Source: Dryobates pubescens
Taxonomy: Eukaryota; Chordata; Aves; Piciformes; Picidae
DNA length: 64,000 nucleotides
Direction of reading: 5' to 3'
Assembly (NCBI RefSeq): GCF_014839835.1
Contig: NC_071618.1
Span: 744,001-808,000, forward strand
Shown: positions 21,424 to 36,400 of the stretch, piece after piece
Position numbering within the stretch: the stretch's first letter is position 1
How the letters are laid out: each line of letters starts with the position of its first letter
Notes under the pieces: generated by a model
Database searches by the model: none
What the model saw: only the letters and a program-made list of their open reading frames with translations
What the model was told of the DNA's origin: nothing
Made by a program: the position numbers and the translations under genes

Positions 21424-24400
21424 CTGAAATAGAGAATCGGGAAGAAAAAAAGAAAAGTCATATTTTAGGGTATTGCATTTCGTAGTAATAAGACGTAACT
21501 GTTTTAGCCAAAATGTTGAGCTTCAGCATGCTGACAAAATGAAGGAATCTCACATTTCCCAACTTTATTTTGAAAAGGTTTTATCACCTCTCACCTCATT
21601 CAGAATTGCCCAAACTGCTGAGTTTTGTATCACTGAAAGCCGGAATGATGAGATAGGGTTTAGGTTGGGGTCGACTGTTCCTTCAGCTACTCCATTTTCA
21701 AATTTTCCTGCGACAGAAGCAGAAGTATATCCTCAATTAACTCTCATTCAACAAACTAAAGTACAAAATCTGTGTCCAAAAATTCTATCTGGAGCATCAC
21801 AATTCACAGGTGAAAGCTGTTGCTGCTGGCTGTAAGGTTGGTGGGTATTCCTGAAACAAAAGACAGCCATCAAGTTTTGTATCAGTTTCAGCTTTGCAGC
21901 AACAAAAAAGATGAGGTAACGAACAAGAACACCTCGAGCTCTAGGAAGATTTTGGCACAGATTTTCGTTACTGTAACAGAAGTCATGAAGCCCCTGTCTT
22001 AGGTGTTTTGAAGAAGGACTAAGGGCAAGTGATATCCTTCATGCTTAATGTACTCCTGTTTAAAGGATCTTCAATTATATTAGGATAAATAAGAGTACAA
22101 TTTAGAAACTAAGACTTTAGACTTAAAACACACACAGCAACTGCAATTCTTAGGACAAAAAAATTACTTTCATTGTAACAGAGAAGCTCAGCCTATGTTC
22201 AGCAACTAAATACAATCTATGAGTACAGTTTCTCTTCCTTGACAACAGGTATCTTAACACCTTTCTCAACAGCCATTTGGCTATGGACATGCCTGTCTCA
22301 TTCCAGGTCTTGACAGCCAGTTGTCTGTAGGGTGGGTTCAAATCAGGCTAAGCACAGAGCTCACACAGAGGCACATAGGCAGTACCAGAAGAACATCTCT
22401 TGTGCAACCTGGAAATGCTTCCACAATAGTCTGTGATCAGCACTGAGAGAAGTTGGATTAGCTGCACAACAACTAAGACTCGTACAGGACCTCTGTTCAG
22501 TACATCAGTCTTGGAAAAGAAATACTGGAAACAGTATTTAGTAATGCCTACAAGGTCACATAACCCAAAATGAATGATCCAAACAGTTTTATGTTTGTTT
22601 TCCTTCTAATGAAATTGTCTTAACTGTTTCCATAGGAACAATACACATTTCTTTCCACTGTGACATACCTATCCTGAAGTAACCATCCTCTAAGCGTTTG
22701 TCTTTGGTTTCTTTGCTTAATACCAGTTCTTCATTCTAGAACAGAGCATAAGTGAGATCATTTATTTTGACAAATTACTCTGCCAGGGAAAGACAAATTT
22801 GTGTGCACTCTTGTTTTACATTCAGCATCCATCTTTTCTAAGTAATTATGACCCAGCCTAGAATAGTTATTTACAGCCATACACAAGCCAACACACACCA
22901 AAAAAAAAGGCAAGAAAAGGCAGCAGCAGTGTTTGTGTTCTGAATAATATCTGGCATCAGAGTAGAAAAACAAAAAAAGTACTCTAAGGGCTCCCTGTAA
23001 CCTGCATGTTAACTGACACTTGAACAACAGGCAGAGGAGGTACCGGCATACGCAGTAGAAGAAAAGCAAAGGCAGGGTCTTGCCTTCTTTTCCTGTGATT
23101 GAGCCAGAAATTGCTCTCAAAACAAGTGAAACTTATAGCTTACTTTTTGATGTAAGAACTTGGGTGAGATGAAAAGCCATCAGACCAGCAAGGGAAGCAT
23201 TACAATTATCACTGCCTCACTAAAAAGGGATGGATAGCAATACATTTCTTTAATAAGTACAGAAAAATGAGATTGCAGATGAGAGCTTCAAAAGCAGATG
23301 GAAAATTACAATGAGATTCACATGATCCAATACTAAAAGAAATAAGAATCGACTGAAAATGCTTGACAGAAAGAGATTAAATCCATCAGCTTTTTAATTT
23401 TTTACCTTTAAAGGTAGGGAGGCTGCTGAAAAAGGGCCAAGAGACACTGAGGTTTCTAAGGGGGTTTTCCAGCTTTTTTGAATTCTGCTTGGGAAGGATC
23501 AAAGTACCTGAATGGGCTTCCAACTCTACTCAAGTTCACCTTGGAGATACCTTTCCCTCAGGATAGCACCTATGATTCTGCAGCCACTGTCTTCATATTG
23601 GTAACACATCCTGCTGACACCAATGGCTTAGGAATGTCCTAGATGTAGAATTTCCTGTCTCCCTTGTTCTACAAATTGTGTCAACAGCAACAGCAGCTCA
23701 GTAGCATTATTTCCTTAAGGGATGATCCATTGTGAGGGACATTTCACAGCCAAGTGTAACCAAAAAGAGAGATACTTGGTGCACATTTTCTTTCTTTTAA
23801 TTTCCTTTCATTTTCATTTCTTTCATTATTTCTTTCATCATGAGGGTGGTGAGACACTGGAACAGGCTGCCCAGGGAGGCGGTAGAAGCTTCATCCCCGG
23901 AGGTTTTTTAGGCCAGGCTGGATGTGGCTCTGGGCAACCTAATCTAGCGTGAGGAGTCCTGCCCATGGCAGGGGGGGTTGGAACTTGATGATCCTTGAGG
24001 TCCCTTCCAACCCTAACAACCCTATGATTCTATGATTATCTTCTGTGTTCTTGTGGTATCTTGGGCCCTAGAGGGAGTGAGGGCTGCTGGTATTTTGAAA
24101 GATCTTGAGAAGCAAAACCCATAAATCTTACAGTATCAAACACATCATGTTGTGTAATTAGAAACAAACTGACAAAATTCTTTGTAGAGATGGGAGTGGT
24201 CAGAATTTCCTATTTTTCCTCACTCCCAGGAAGGCAGACTGCAAGAATGGAGGACTGAATGCTTCCATAGTAGTTAGTTTGGGTTTTTTTTAATAATAAA
24301 AAGAAATCCAGCATATAGCAATTTCAGCACAGATTACAAGATACCTGCACCAGGTGTATGGGAGAAGACAGAAACACTTGGCAATTTCAGTACTAAACAA

Positions 24401-27400
24401 ACTTGTCTGAAGTAACACCTTAATACTCTCAGACTTTAGAATACATAGAATACATAGAATAAACCAGGTTGGAAGAGACCTTCAAGATCATCACGTCCAA
24501 CCCATCAACCAATCCAACTCCGCCCAAACAACTAACCCACGGCACCAAGCACCCCATCAAGTCTTCTCCTAAAAACCTCCAGTGATGGTGACTCCACCAC
24601 CTCCCCAGGCAGCCCATTCCAATGGGCAATCACTCTTTCTGTATAGAACTTTTTTCTAACATCCAGCCTGTATCTCCCCTGGCGCAGCCTGAGACTGTGT
24701 CCTCTTGTTCTGGTACTGCTTGCCTGGGAGAAGAGACCAACATCCGTCTGTCTACAACCTCCCTTCAGGTAGTTGTAGAGAGTAATAAGGTCACCCCTCA
24801 GTCTCCTCTTCTCCAGGCTAAGCAACCCCAGCTCCCTCAGCCTCTCCTCGTAGGGCTTATGTTCCAAACCCCTCACCAACTTTGTTGCTCTTCTCTGGAC
24901 ACGCTCCAGCAAGTCAACCTCCTTCCTAAACTGAGGGGCCCAGAACTGGACACAGTACTCGAGGTGCGGCCTAACCAGTGCAGTGTACAGGGGCAGAATG
25001 ACCTCCCTGCTCCTGCTGGCCACACTGTTCCTGATGCAGGCCAGGATGCCATTGGCCCTCTTAGCTGCCTGGGCACACTGCAGGCTCATGTTCAGTCTAC
25101 CGTCGACCAGCACCCCCAGGTCCCTCTCAGCCTGACTGCTCTCCAGCCACTCTGACCCCAGCCTGTAGCTCTGCATGGGGTTGCTGTGGCCAATGTGCAG
25201 AACCCGGCACTTGGATGTGTTTGTTGATATAAATGTTGAAGAAAGAACCCATACTATCGGGCGTCAAGCAAAAATGTACTTTAGATAGTGCAGTGCCTTT
25301 TTGAGACAGGAATCAGACTGATTTATGGAAAACACATTTTCTGCATCGAGTAGTGTGAGTGTGTGTCAATTCCCAAACCAAGACTTCTTCGCTAAGTCAA
25401 GAAAGTAGACAGACTCGACTCTCCCATTTTCCAAAAATGCACAGGAAAGATGGGTTGGTTGGGGTTGGTTGGGGTTGGTTGGGGTTGGTTGGGGTTGGTT
25501 GGGGTTGGTTGGGGTTGGTTGGGGTTGGTTGGGGTTGGTTGGGGTTGGTTGGGGTTGGTTGGGGTTGGTTGGGGTTGGTTGGGGTTGGTTGGGGTTGGTT
25601 GGGGTTGGTTGGGGTTGGTTGGGGTTGGTTGGGGTTGGTTGGGGTTGGTTGGGGTTGGTTGGGGTTGGTTGGGGTTGGTTGGGGTTGGTTGGGGTTGGTT
25701 GGGGTTGGTTGGGGTTGGTTGGGGTTGGTTGGGGTTGGTTGGGGTTGGTTGGGGTTGGTTGGGGTTGGTTGGGGTTGGTTGGGGTTGGTTGGGGTTGGTT
25801 GGGGTTGGTTGGGGTTTTTTTGTTGGTTGGTTTGTTTGGATATTTTTTGTTGTGTTTTTGTTTGCTTGTTTTGTTTAAATAGCAGTTGTAAATTGGAAGA
25901 AAAATGAGCGTTTCACCTCTAAATTACCAACAGCATTCATAGCAGACTGCACTCTGAATGAACAGCTGAATAGTTACAACAGTTTTCTGTGACTAGATCC
26001 AATTGAAAAAAAAAAAAAAGAAAGAGGGAATGCAGATTTTGCAGTTAGGAAAAGAAGTATTCATGTCTCCCTCACTGTTAAAAAAAAACCCCAAAACTCC
26101 ATAAAAGGAGGAAGTTTTGCTTTTATCCTATAATGGAGAAGACACAAATGAATAAATTTGTACCTGAAAAGGCAAAACTTCCACGGTTGTGTTTAGGAGT
26201 ATGTCTCCTGGATGCTCTGGATTGCCACTGTGAAACAAGTACCTATAAATAAAAAGGGAAAAATAAGTCAGAATTAGCTCAGTTACTGTCTTGCATGTTA
26301 ATAGTGACAGATGTCACAATAATAAACAATGATAACTTTCATAGTGGACCCAGGCGACAAGGAATGAAGGAGGGTTTCACACAGTACCATAACTGACAGG
26401 GTTAAAGGTTGTCATTCTTTAAAACGTAGTTGGGCAACGTTTTTCTTCAAAAGGCCATTTTCAGACACATTATACCAAATGACCAAGACTGTAGTCACTA
26501 CTGCACTGTTATCACCACCAAAAGCAGGAGCCCTGCCTTCCCTCAGCCTCTCCCTGTCACTCCCTTCCTTTTGCCCACCCAAACAATGAACTCTGCAAAA
26601 AATCCTTTCTGAGCAAGTTCTGGGAAACTATTGAAGTCAACATTTTACCAGGCCAGGTTTCCCCAAGACCAGCTTGCCGCTGCAGTTCACTGCCAAGTCT
26701 AATTAATGACTGTGCTTGGAATTCCCATACCATATCCACACCCTGAATTCAAAGCACTATTCCAGAAACTTGTGGTTTTTTTTAAGCATATGCATGTTTC
26801 TTCTGTGTATACAGAAACAGAAAAGGACCTTCTTTTCTTTTATACCTATGTAAGTCCCCATTACCATTATTCAGTTGTGCATCTAATGAGATTTCTCTTT
26901 TTTATGCAAAAAAGTAATGCTGTTTAAAACAGCATCAATGCCATCCCTATACATATCAATCAGTGAAGTGCCAGGTTTCAAACTCTAGCTTCCCACTCCT
27001 CAAACAGCTTTTGCAGTACTACACATTTGTTGATAACATTACAAAAGACAATGTTTTTTCCTTTATAACACAAGCTTCATAGTCTTTTGAATACATATTA
27101 CATAAAAAAGCAGCAATAGTTTTTACCACTAGGTGGTATCAATGCTTGATAAATAGTTCATTACTTACACCATTTTTTCTAGTGGACCACCGAGTTTATT
27201 CAGATTACTGTCAAAAACTACCTGGATATTACACCTACTCAGATGCCACTTTTAACAAGCCAGTTTGATTTTTAATATATTTAAATGAATACGTAAAAGT
27301 CTACCCACACATTTCAAACCTTTCTTCAATTGGAACTTAGAGAAATTAACAGCAAGCACCATCTTCAACATTAAATACATCACTAACCAGGGACAAAATT

Positions 27401-30400
27401 AATTCAGAAATTATCACGATTAAAATTACATTAGCTTGATTAGCAATTTATTAAGACACAAATGGAGATGCAAACTAAAGTTTGTCTTTATCTAGTGTGT
27501 CTGAAGCCAGGTAAGTCCATGCTATTAATCCATACTTCATAGCTTTGAAGCAAGTACAAGAAAACGGGACTCTCTGACCCTGACTTAGCAATGTCTGTGA
27601 TGCCAAAATTGTTCAAGTCCATTTTCAAATACACAGACTACATTGATTTCTATTGCAGCAGTTTCAGTGGAACTGCACAGACTGAACTGCAAAACAAACC
27701 TGGAATCAGTAAGCTTCAGCACAGTGTATGACTCAAGAAAAACAATTTCCCCGCTGTTGCTTAAAGGTTAATCAGTTCTGAAGTACAGAAGGCTACCTAA
27801 AACATCTGCAGTTTCTCCAAGAAAAATCTTCTGACTTTTTCTAAATGTTAGCAGCATTCAAAACCCCCAAAAGACTTAACTGTCCTTTCTAGGAAGACGC
27901 CTTTATCGTGTGTTTTAATAGACAAAACAAACTCTTGGCAAAGTTGACCAGAAGACTGAAGTACATTCTGCCGTCTTCTGACCCACCAGACCTAACTTGC
28001 TATCCTGTCAAATCACCTAATCATTACTGGTAATTTTTTTCTTGAATACACTGAAAATTCTAAGGGCATATTTTAAAATGCAAGTGATGAAGCACTTGCA
28101 TCTAAGATGGTGCTGCCTGCAAAGGCTTCAACCAAACGACAGATGTCTGTTTTTCTTAGTTCATAAAGCTTTTTTCTGAGAAGACACACCTAAAAGGCAC
28201 AAGGAACTGCCTCCTGATCTGTGATGCTGAGCTCTCAATGAGTAACAGCGGTCTGGGGATGTGCACTGAAGTGATCCTGGAAGGCTTTTTTTTTTTTAAA
28301 AAATTATTTCTGGTTTTAGTCTTTGGGGGGTCTTCTTGTGTTTGGGGCCTGTGGGGGTTTTGTGTTTTGGGGTTGGTTTGTTTGGTTTGGGTATTTTGGT
28401 TTGGGTTTTTTGGGCCATTTTTGTGGGTTTTTGTTGTTTTGCTGAGTTTGGGGATTTGGGGGGTTGCATTTTGGTGGGGTTTCTTTGGGATATTTTGGGT
28501 TTGGTTGGTTGAAGTTTTTTGGGTATTGTTTGGGGGTTTTTTGGGGGGTGTGTTTATTTGCCATTTCCCTTACTGTGCTATCAACTTTGGAAACTGACGT
28601 GCAGTTACCTCCTCCCAATAGTAATCACACCACTGCTGCATTGCTCTCAAAAGCTGGCACAATGCCAAAACAATTTACAGAACTGATTAATAAAACTTGA
28701 TTTCCAGAATTCCATGTAATCAAACCCACCTTTTTTCTTTAATGTTTTCTACAACTATATGCCTACTCATATGCATACACACATAATAACATACCCATGT
28801 CGCATCTTATATTCCAGCCTTGAACACTTGACAGCTAGCACCAACTTAGACATAAGTTACACAGATTAAAAATAGAAGTATGAATATGCATAAACATCTA
28901 ACTATCAATCTCTTGCTTAGAAATTGGCAAATTTAAAAAACTATTTTAAAGCAAAGTTTCATTTACAAATGAACAGATACTCTACAGGTCCTAAAGAAGT
29001 GCAGTTAATGTATAAAACTTGCCTCCTCTGAAATACTGATAAGTCAGTTTTCAGACTATGAAAGGTTTTTCCTGAATACACATGAAAGCAGTTGTGCTTT
29101 TGGCTAAGTTATTCTGACATCTGCCCTGAGTCCATGTAAACTCTGACAATATTCCTTTCCCTACCCCCCAGCCCCTTTAGTTAACTGACATTATTCTTCA
29201 GAAGAAATTACAACTATATTCTTGACTACCTGCTGCTTCAGCGTAACGCATTTCAAACTGAAATTCTGAAAGCCAGTTCCTAAGTACAGTAACATCGAAC
29301 AAACACAAATTCATCTTATAGTAAAAAAAACCAAACCAAAACCCAAAACAACCAAACCAAGCAAACCAACCAACCAAAGCAACCCAAAAACCCACCACCA
29401 CACACCTTATGAAATACTACTTGACAGGTTTATAACCAAATACAGACATGGACGCATTTGGACTTTCTTAATGGAAGTCATCAGAGTAGCTCTGACTTAC
29501 AACCAGTAAATTAACCTGATGTAACCTAATGTAAATGAACCTGAGAGGACCTTTTTCCCTCTGGCAGTATCTTTTTGATGATGCACAGGTCAAAGATAAT
29601 AACTAGCTACTGCAGATATTCAAAACTATGAGATAACCTCCTCCATGCCAGTAGTTATTACATGTATGAACCAATTTGTGTACATTCTGGTCATCACCTC
29701 AATGTAGTGTAGTATTAGAGGAATGAAGGGTGGTAGTCATTAACATCTCATGTGACCAAAAAAAACCAAACATAATAAAATGTAAAGAGCAATGAAGGTT
29801 TAAAAAACAATAAAATGGAGCAAAGTCAAAATTGCAAAGAAAACTTCAGCTGACACCTTCAATGAACCTGAATATTCAGTCAGTTTGAGGTGAGGGTGTG
29901 ATATCTTCCTATGGAGCTAGGTCTCACCCACCACACTTATTTATTTATTTATTTTTAAATCCCAACTACACACACCTTTTTATCCATGTCCTGTCTTGCT
30001 TATGAAGGGTACACTTCGTTTCTTTCCCTAATACCAAAGCATATTTAGGCCCAGAAAACTGTTTCTCTATTACCTATTCTATTTTCTTTTAGGCATTTAA
30101 AAATCTGGTTTACTGTCTTTTATATTTTAAGTGCCAATGACTTTGTTATTTATCAACAATATGTTTCTATGCTTTTTCTATTTTTTGATAAGTATCCAAA
30201 AATTGGAACAGAATACGTAATGTGGCCAAGAAATTCTGACACCTTTATAAAAGTAAATACACAAAGATTCTTTTAAAAGCACAAGTCACTTCCACTGTCA
30301 ATATATTCGGGGCTTGTTTTGAAGGAAACAAAAGACTTATCTCATCTGATGCTAAACAGAAGTATTCTAAGCTTCTACTTATGAATGCTGGCCTTTGTGC

Positions 30401-33400
30401 TCTATAAACATCAGGAATCAAATAATTTTCACTATATATCCTCCTTTTGTGTCTTTTCTAGTAATCTGATATATTTTAGTATATCCCATTTTCAGAAAAG
30501 GAAAGGAGGTAGGAAGGCAGAGAGGAAGCGTTTCCTTCCACATTTGAGCAAATTATCCATAGCAACATGTAGCATAACAGTTTTCCAGTCTGCACAACGT
30601 GAATTTCTATAAAAGCAACATTCAGTCAGCAAATTTTTTGCCTCCCTACAGATGCCATCATCCACTGCAAGAGTCATTATTCACTGATTCTACCCAGTAT
30701 TTTTGATCACTGGATGCAAATACAGTAAAAGAAAAACAAGCTACCTCCTCTCTCTCATTTTCCCAGAATCCTCACTAGAAAATGTTATTTTACTGTTACT
30801 GGAAATCAGTATGAGCCATGCATTACTTCCTCACACAAAATACAAACAGAAAATGAAAAATTTCTTCTGCCTCTCTCAAGCTCAGATTCTTCTCCCATCT
30901 CCTATCCTTCATGCTTCCTACCCATTCTTTTGCATAAAGTCCATATACTTAAAAAAAAGGCAAAATCAAGCTTAATTCCTCAAGTTTATGTATATATATC
31001 ATCAAGTACCCACAAGAAGCAAGCAGTATGTGATGGGTTACACCCATCCTGAAACAGGGAGGTAGGGGTTGTGAGAGCCCTGCACTTCTTGGAGGGAGCT
31101 TCCCCCTGCAAAACAGTCTGCTCCATTCCCCCTCCCTGTCCAGCAAGCATATAAAAAGGAAGACACTGCAGCCATTTGCTCTCTTTTACTTCTGCCTCAC
31201 TGGGATGAAAGCTGCTGGCTTCCTAGTTCTTTGCAGATGCAGCAGGGAGAAAGGCCAGGCCCGACCATGTGGCAGAGGACTGATGGTTTTGTATATATAT
31301 ATTCTCCCTATCCATCCTTGTTCCTTACTCTTGTGAACTCTTCCTGTTATTATTTCTCAGTAGATTTACTTCCTCCTTTTCTTTTTCCTTATCCCCCTTT
31401 CTTTCCTTGGTTTTTTTTTTCCTTAGAGGAGGAGGGGGAGAAGCAGGGGTGGGATTCTCAGTCTTACCCCCACATCTGAGCTCTTAAATCCCAGTTAAGG
31501 CTCAAACCACCACACAATCTCATGGAATTTTTTCATGCCTGGTAAGATTTCATTTCCTCTGTCTAAACCAGCCAGTTGAACTGCCCATACATAACCTGGG
31601 CTGCATGTTTGAGAGCTGCAAGGGATAAATTCTCCATGTTTACAGAAGTGCCAAACTGGCACACTTAAAGAAGTTTCTCACATCTGTCAAAGGAGCACAA
31701 AGTAGTAGCCTGACTAAAAAAATGGTGGGGGTATTCAAGGGAGCGGTCCAAGACTTTTTTTTCAATCCAACACAGAACTAAAATTATTTTTCTCACATGA
31801 CTTTAAATAAAAGTCAATCTAAATCTTTTTACAAGGTTACCCATACCATTTCTTAACTTTCTTCAACTGGGCAGTATGTGTGGAAGGCATTTAGCTGGGT
31901 AAGAAAAATCTCAGTCCCAGGTCAACTCTTGCTTAATGTTTCCTAACTAGGACTATGAGAGCAGCTTTATGAATTTGCACAGTGCTCTCAGGAGTATAAA
32001 CACATCAAATGTACAAGAAAAGGGTCTGGCACTAAATTAATTTTCATTACAAGCTGGTTTGTCAAACAATTAAGATTTCAGTTTAAAGCTGAAAGTCCAG
32101 CCAGCAAGTTTTATCTTATAAAAGATATTTATTAATAATCAATGTCACATTAGGATGACTACCAATAACTTGCTAAAAGAAGAACACAACTACAGGACAA
32201 CTAGAGAGTTAGAAACAGTGCTAGGGTTAAAGACAGTTGCATCCCCCACCTCCTCCCGAAAAAGGGGGGGGAAACTAAACCAAAATACCCAAATAAACTC
32301 TGCTAATCCTTTTGAAAATCCTTCAAGTAACACTACCACAATAGTTGCACACATGAAAGGATGAGCTTCATATTTAAAAAATATAAAGCAGATTTAGATT
32401 GGAGTTTGGATTTTGGTGTGGTTTTTTGGTTTGGGTGGTTTTTTTGGGGGTGGTGGTTGATTGGTTTTGGTGGGTTTTGTTGCTGCTGTTTTGGTTTTTT
32501 CTATTTGTTTGGTTAGTTTTTTGTTTTGTTTTAGTAACAATCAGCATTTTAAAGCAACTTATACCAAAACAAGTCTGAAGCCCTTTTCATAAACATCCAT
32601 TCTAACTCCAACTGCAGAAAAGCTGACAAGTGTAACCAGTCTAATTAATACAATCATTGGTTATGCACTTCCAAGGGCTTCCTCAATTTAATGAGTGCAC
32701 GTGTTCTTTGAAAACAGACTCTGACTTGTGTCAGTCACATCTATAGGGAGAACTCTGACAAGGCAGTCAAGAAAGAGATGGTTGTGATTATGATGGACAT
32801 CAACATCACTTAAGTGCTGCAATGGAATGTCTTTCTGGGATGCATTTTGGTTTTGTTTTTAAAACCATGGTCACATTCAAAATTTATTACCTCTGTTCAA
32901 GACCTACTATTCATCCATCTACATTTCTGAGCTTCCTACATTTAAAAAGCCCTCAAACAAAGCAAAGTCTAAAGTCAAAAACTCCTCTCAAAGAGTTGGT
33001 CAGATACAATATTCCTTACTAACATCTCTGAAGAAAAACAGTAACTAGTAAAGAAAGTAAGTTATCCTCAACAGGTGACTTACAGTGAGGAAAACTAACT
33101 TACATTCACTATTAGCATTAAGCAGTAATAAGGCTTGCTTCATAAAGTAACCCTTAAATGTAACTGGCAGTTTTAATTGTTGTGTGCTTGGATCAACACG
33201 GTACATACCAAAATAGGAAAGTGGGTTTCAATCATTATAAAACAACCTAAAAAAAAAATCAGTATTTTTTTATCTTTCCAATGTCACCTATTTTGAGCAC
33301 TTAGGGAACATCTGAAAAAACAGAGGTACGTATCTTTTTGCAAAAATAATGAGGTCCTATCTTACTAATAAGGGACTGTAAGTTTTGTGGCTGTAGAGCT

Positions 33401-36400
33401 TCTCTTGGGAAAAAAAAAGGGGGGGGGGGGGGAAAACACTAAAAAGGTTCAATATAAAAGCTGTTACTAAAATGAGGATTATACCATTTCAAGTTATACA
33501 TCCCTGCACCATCTACAGCAAGCACAGTTCACTATTCAGCAGGGATCTGACGACCAGGCCTTACACAAAACAGCCACAACTGTTATCTTCTGCTCAGTGA
33601 AGCAAGTTCAGTGCTCATTTTAAGACATCCTAGCCAGTGTTATTCCTGACAATATTCTTAGGTCTCAAAAACGTAATATATAAAGACTTACTGAAAGTTA
33701 CTTACTGAAGTGCTCTACTCAGCAGAACATCTAAACTCATTTCAGCAAAAAGTCTGGCATGGAAAAATAAGCTATAGGAACAAGTTTATGCTCTGTCACA
33801 GTGTAACAAATAGAATAGAATAAACCAGGTTGGAAGAGACCTTCAAGATCATCATGTCCAACCTATCAGCCAACACCACCCAACCAACTAAACCATGCAA
33901 CCAAGCATCCTGTCAAGCCTCACCCTGAACACCCCCAGCGACAGCGACCCCACCACCTCCTCAGGCAGCCCATTCCAGTGGGCAATCACTCTCTCTGTGT
34001 AAAACTTCCTCCTAACCTCCAGCCTAAACCTCCCCTGACGCAGCCTGAGACTGTGTCCTCTTGTTCTGGTACTGGTTGCCTGGGAGAAGAGACCAACCTC
34101 CGCCTCACTACAACCCCGCTTCAGGTAGTTGTAGAGAGCAATAAGGTCACCCCTGAGTCTCTTCTTCTCCAGGCTAAGCAACCCCAGCTCCCTCAGTCTC
34201 TCCTCATAGGGCTTGTGCTCCAAGCCCCTCACCAACCTTGTTGCCCTTCTCTGGACACGCTCCAGCAAGTCAGCCTCCTTCCTAAACTAATCTGCCATTC
34301 ATTCCGTTAGAGCTGTGGTTGGCATTTCCATTTAAAAAATTGTTTATTAAGCAGCTACACCTCAAACTGATTTGGCAGACAAAGATTTCTGTAAATTTGA
34401 AGAGCTTTTCTATCACTTAAATCTGTACCAACCCTTTACAAACACAAGATGGCTTTCAAAAGCACATTTTCTACTCTTAATTCCCACAATCAGATCTCTC
34501 TCTCCACCAAGTCAGTCATCCTCATAATCAGACCATTTTCCCTTTTCAGTTACAACCTACAAGTCAGTTTTACTTTTCACTGCCTCAGCATACATTCTTA
34601 AAACATCAGAAAACTTCATTACTCCACTTAACCTTCACCTACCAAAATCTGCTGTTGCTGAAGCAGTCAAAAACAAGTCCCCAACAATTTGTAATTACAA
34701 CATTTGTAGCCCCAATTAGCTACTAACTTCAGAAAGAAGAAATACTGCATTTAGAGTATGCAGTAGAGGATAAAATATGCCTCTATCTGCAACAGAAGCT
34801 AAAATCATAATAAACTTTGAAATGGCTTACAATGATAGCTCTAACAATGTTAAAACTTAAGTTTGAAAAGACAACATCATTCTAACTGTGGACTTCCTTT
34901 GAGGAAGCAAGAAACAAGGCATTCCCTTTCTTCTAAGACTGAAAAGCATTTCTTCAATAAATAGAAATTAAAAAAAAACCAAAAAAAAGGTAAAAAACCC
35001 CTATCATACTCTACTGCTGGGACTCTTCTCAACACAGCAAGTAAACTTAACTACTTTAGGTCTAGCTACAATTTTCCAGGGCACAGTAACAAACACTATC
35101 TTCCCACCTTTTGCACAGCTAATTAGTACTTACTCATCCCACCAATTCCCTCCTCAACTGTGCAAAGTTACACTCAAAAACTTTTAAAAAAGTAATATTT
35201 TCTTCAGACATGTGCATGTCATTTTTAAAATAACAGTGCTGAACTTGCTAGCAACAACCTCCAAAATTAAAACTCTGCATTGGACTCATCCTAATCCACC
35301 CAAGATCAACATTTGCTCCTTACAATTACCCCATTCATAATGTAGATGCATATAATTATTTATTAAAACCACACGAATTGGACAACATCTGCTTCATAAT
35401 TTTGCAAAGGAACATTTGGTCAAATATAAATCAATAGATTCATACACCCATTTTTAAACTATTGGCACAGGGTTAAAAAACTAAATCGGCCTTTAATCCA
35501 AGGAGGTATAGCAGTCATATTCCTCAACACATGCATCTTGGAAAGCTAAAGAGGAAAGTCTTTAAACAAGCAGCAATAAACTGTAAGAGTAATCTAACAT
35601 CTCAAATGACAAACTTGAGTTTTATAGGTCAGACTAGTTTGGAACAAGAAGGTAGCAAGGAAACTACTGATCCTCAATGTTACGCTATGCCATCTGTGTG
35701 ATTGTGTGTGTGAATCACATGTTAGCGGTTGGAAGGGACCTCAGAAGATCTTCCAGTCCAACCTCCTACCAGAACAGAGTCACTTAGAGTAGGTCTCATA
35801 GGAACACATCCAGACAGGTTTTGAATGTGTCCATAGAAGGAGAATCCACAACCTCTCTGTTGGCAAGAGTAAAAAGCAGCAAATGAGTCTCAATGAAACT
35901 AAAGGATGACTATACTCTGAAGTACAAACTCCATTTTCCTTATTAAATTTGACTACTAGCTAAAAAGAAGTCACTTTCAGTCCTCTAACAAATCATGGAT
36001 ATTTGTTGTCCCCCATCTTCTTGTTACAATTTAAGGTTTTTTAAATAGTTTTAATTTTAGTAGAGTGACTTTTTCAAACATTACCCTACAGAGTTCCCAG
36101 CTTTCAGGTTTGGGGACATTGTGATATACTCCAGCAAGATTTCTTATCTGGATAATCTAGGGACCAAGGCTGCAGGGCACAACATACTGTACCACACACC
36201 ATGCTGTATAATTGCTCTGTAATTAGAAGCAGACCAACCAAATGCAATCAAATTGGCTTCTTTTAAATTCTGTTATGAACTGCCAGAGAAGTACTGGTTT
36301 TGAATTGCAGTTATCAAAAAGGTTCTAGATTGAATTAAAAAAAAAAAAAATTTAAAAGAGCAAGAAAAAATTTACAGCATTCTTGGTGAACAGGCAGTTA

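Larger units (their letters stand above)
22736..26163 (-). other. MGAT4A intron with two CR1 copies and the decamer array
   Basis: Holds CR1 at 23839 and 24438 and the GGGGTTGGTT array at 25451. The rest shows nothing recognisable. Confidence 0.85.

Noticed and set aside
21473-21835. 120-codon plus-strand open frame
   Set aside because: It is the antisense shadow of the MGAT4A exon at 21595-21707.
25451-25820. CRISPR-like repeat array
   Set aside because: There are no spacers; it is a simple tandem repeat in a vertebrate intron.
25359-25907. Long plus-strand open frames with a repeating [10 protein letters not shown] peptide
   Set aside because: The period-10 DNA repeat has no stop in any frame; this is a by-product of the decamer array, not a protein.
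28238-28618. Open frames on both strands rich in Gly/Phe/Trp or Pro/Lys/Asn
   Set aside because: They are produced by the G/T-only low-complexity tract.
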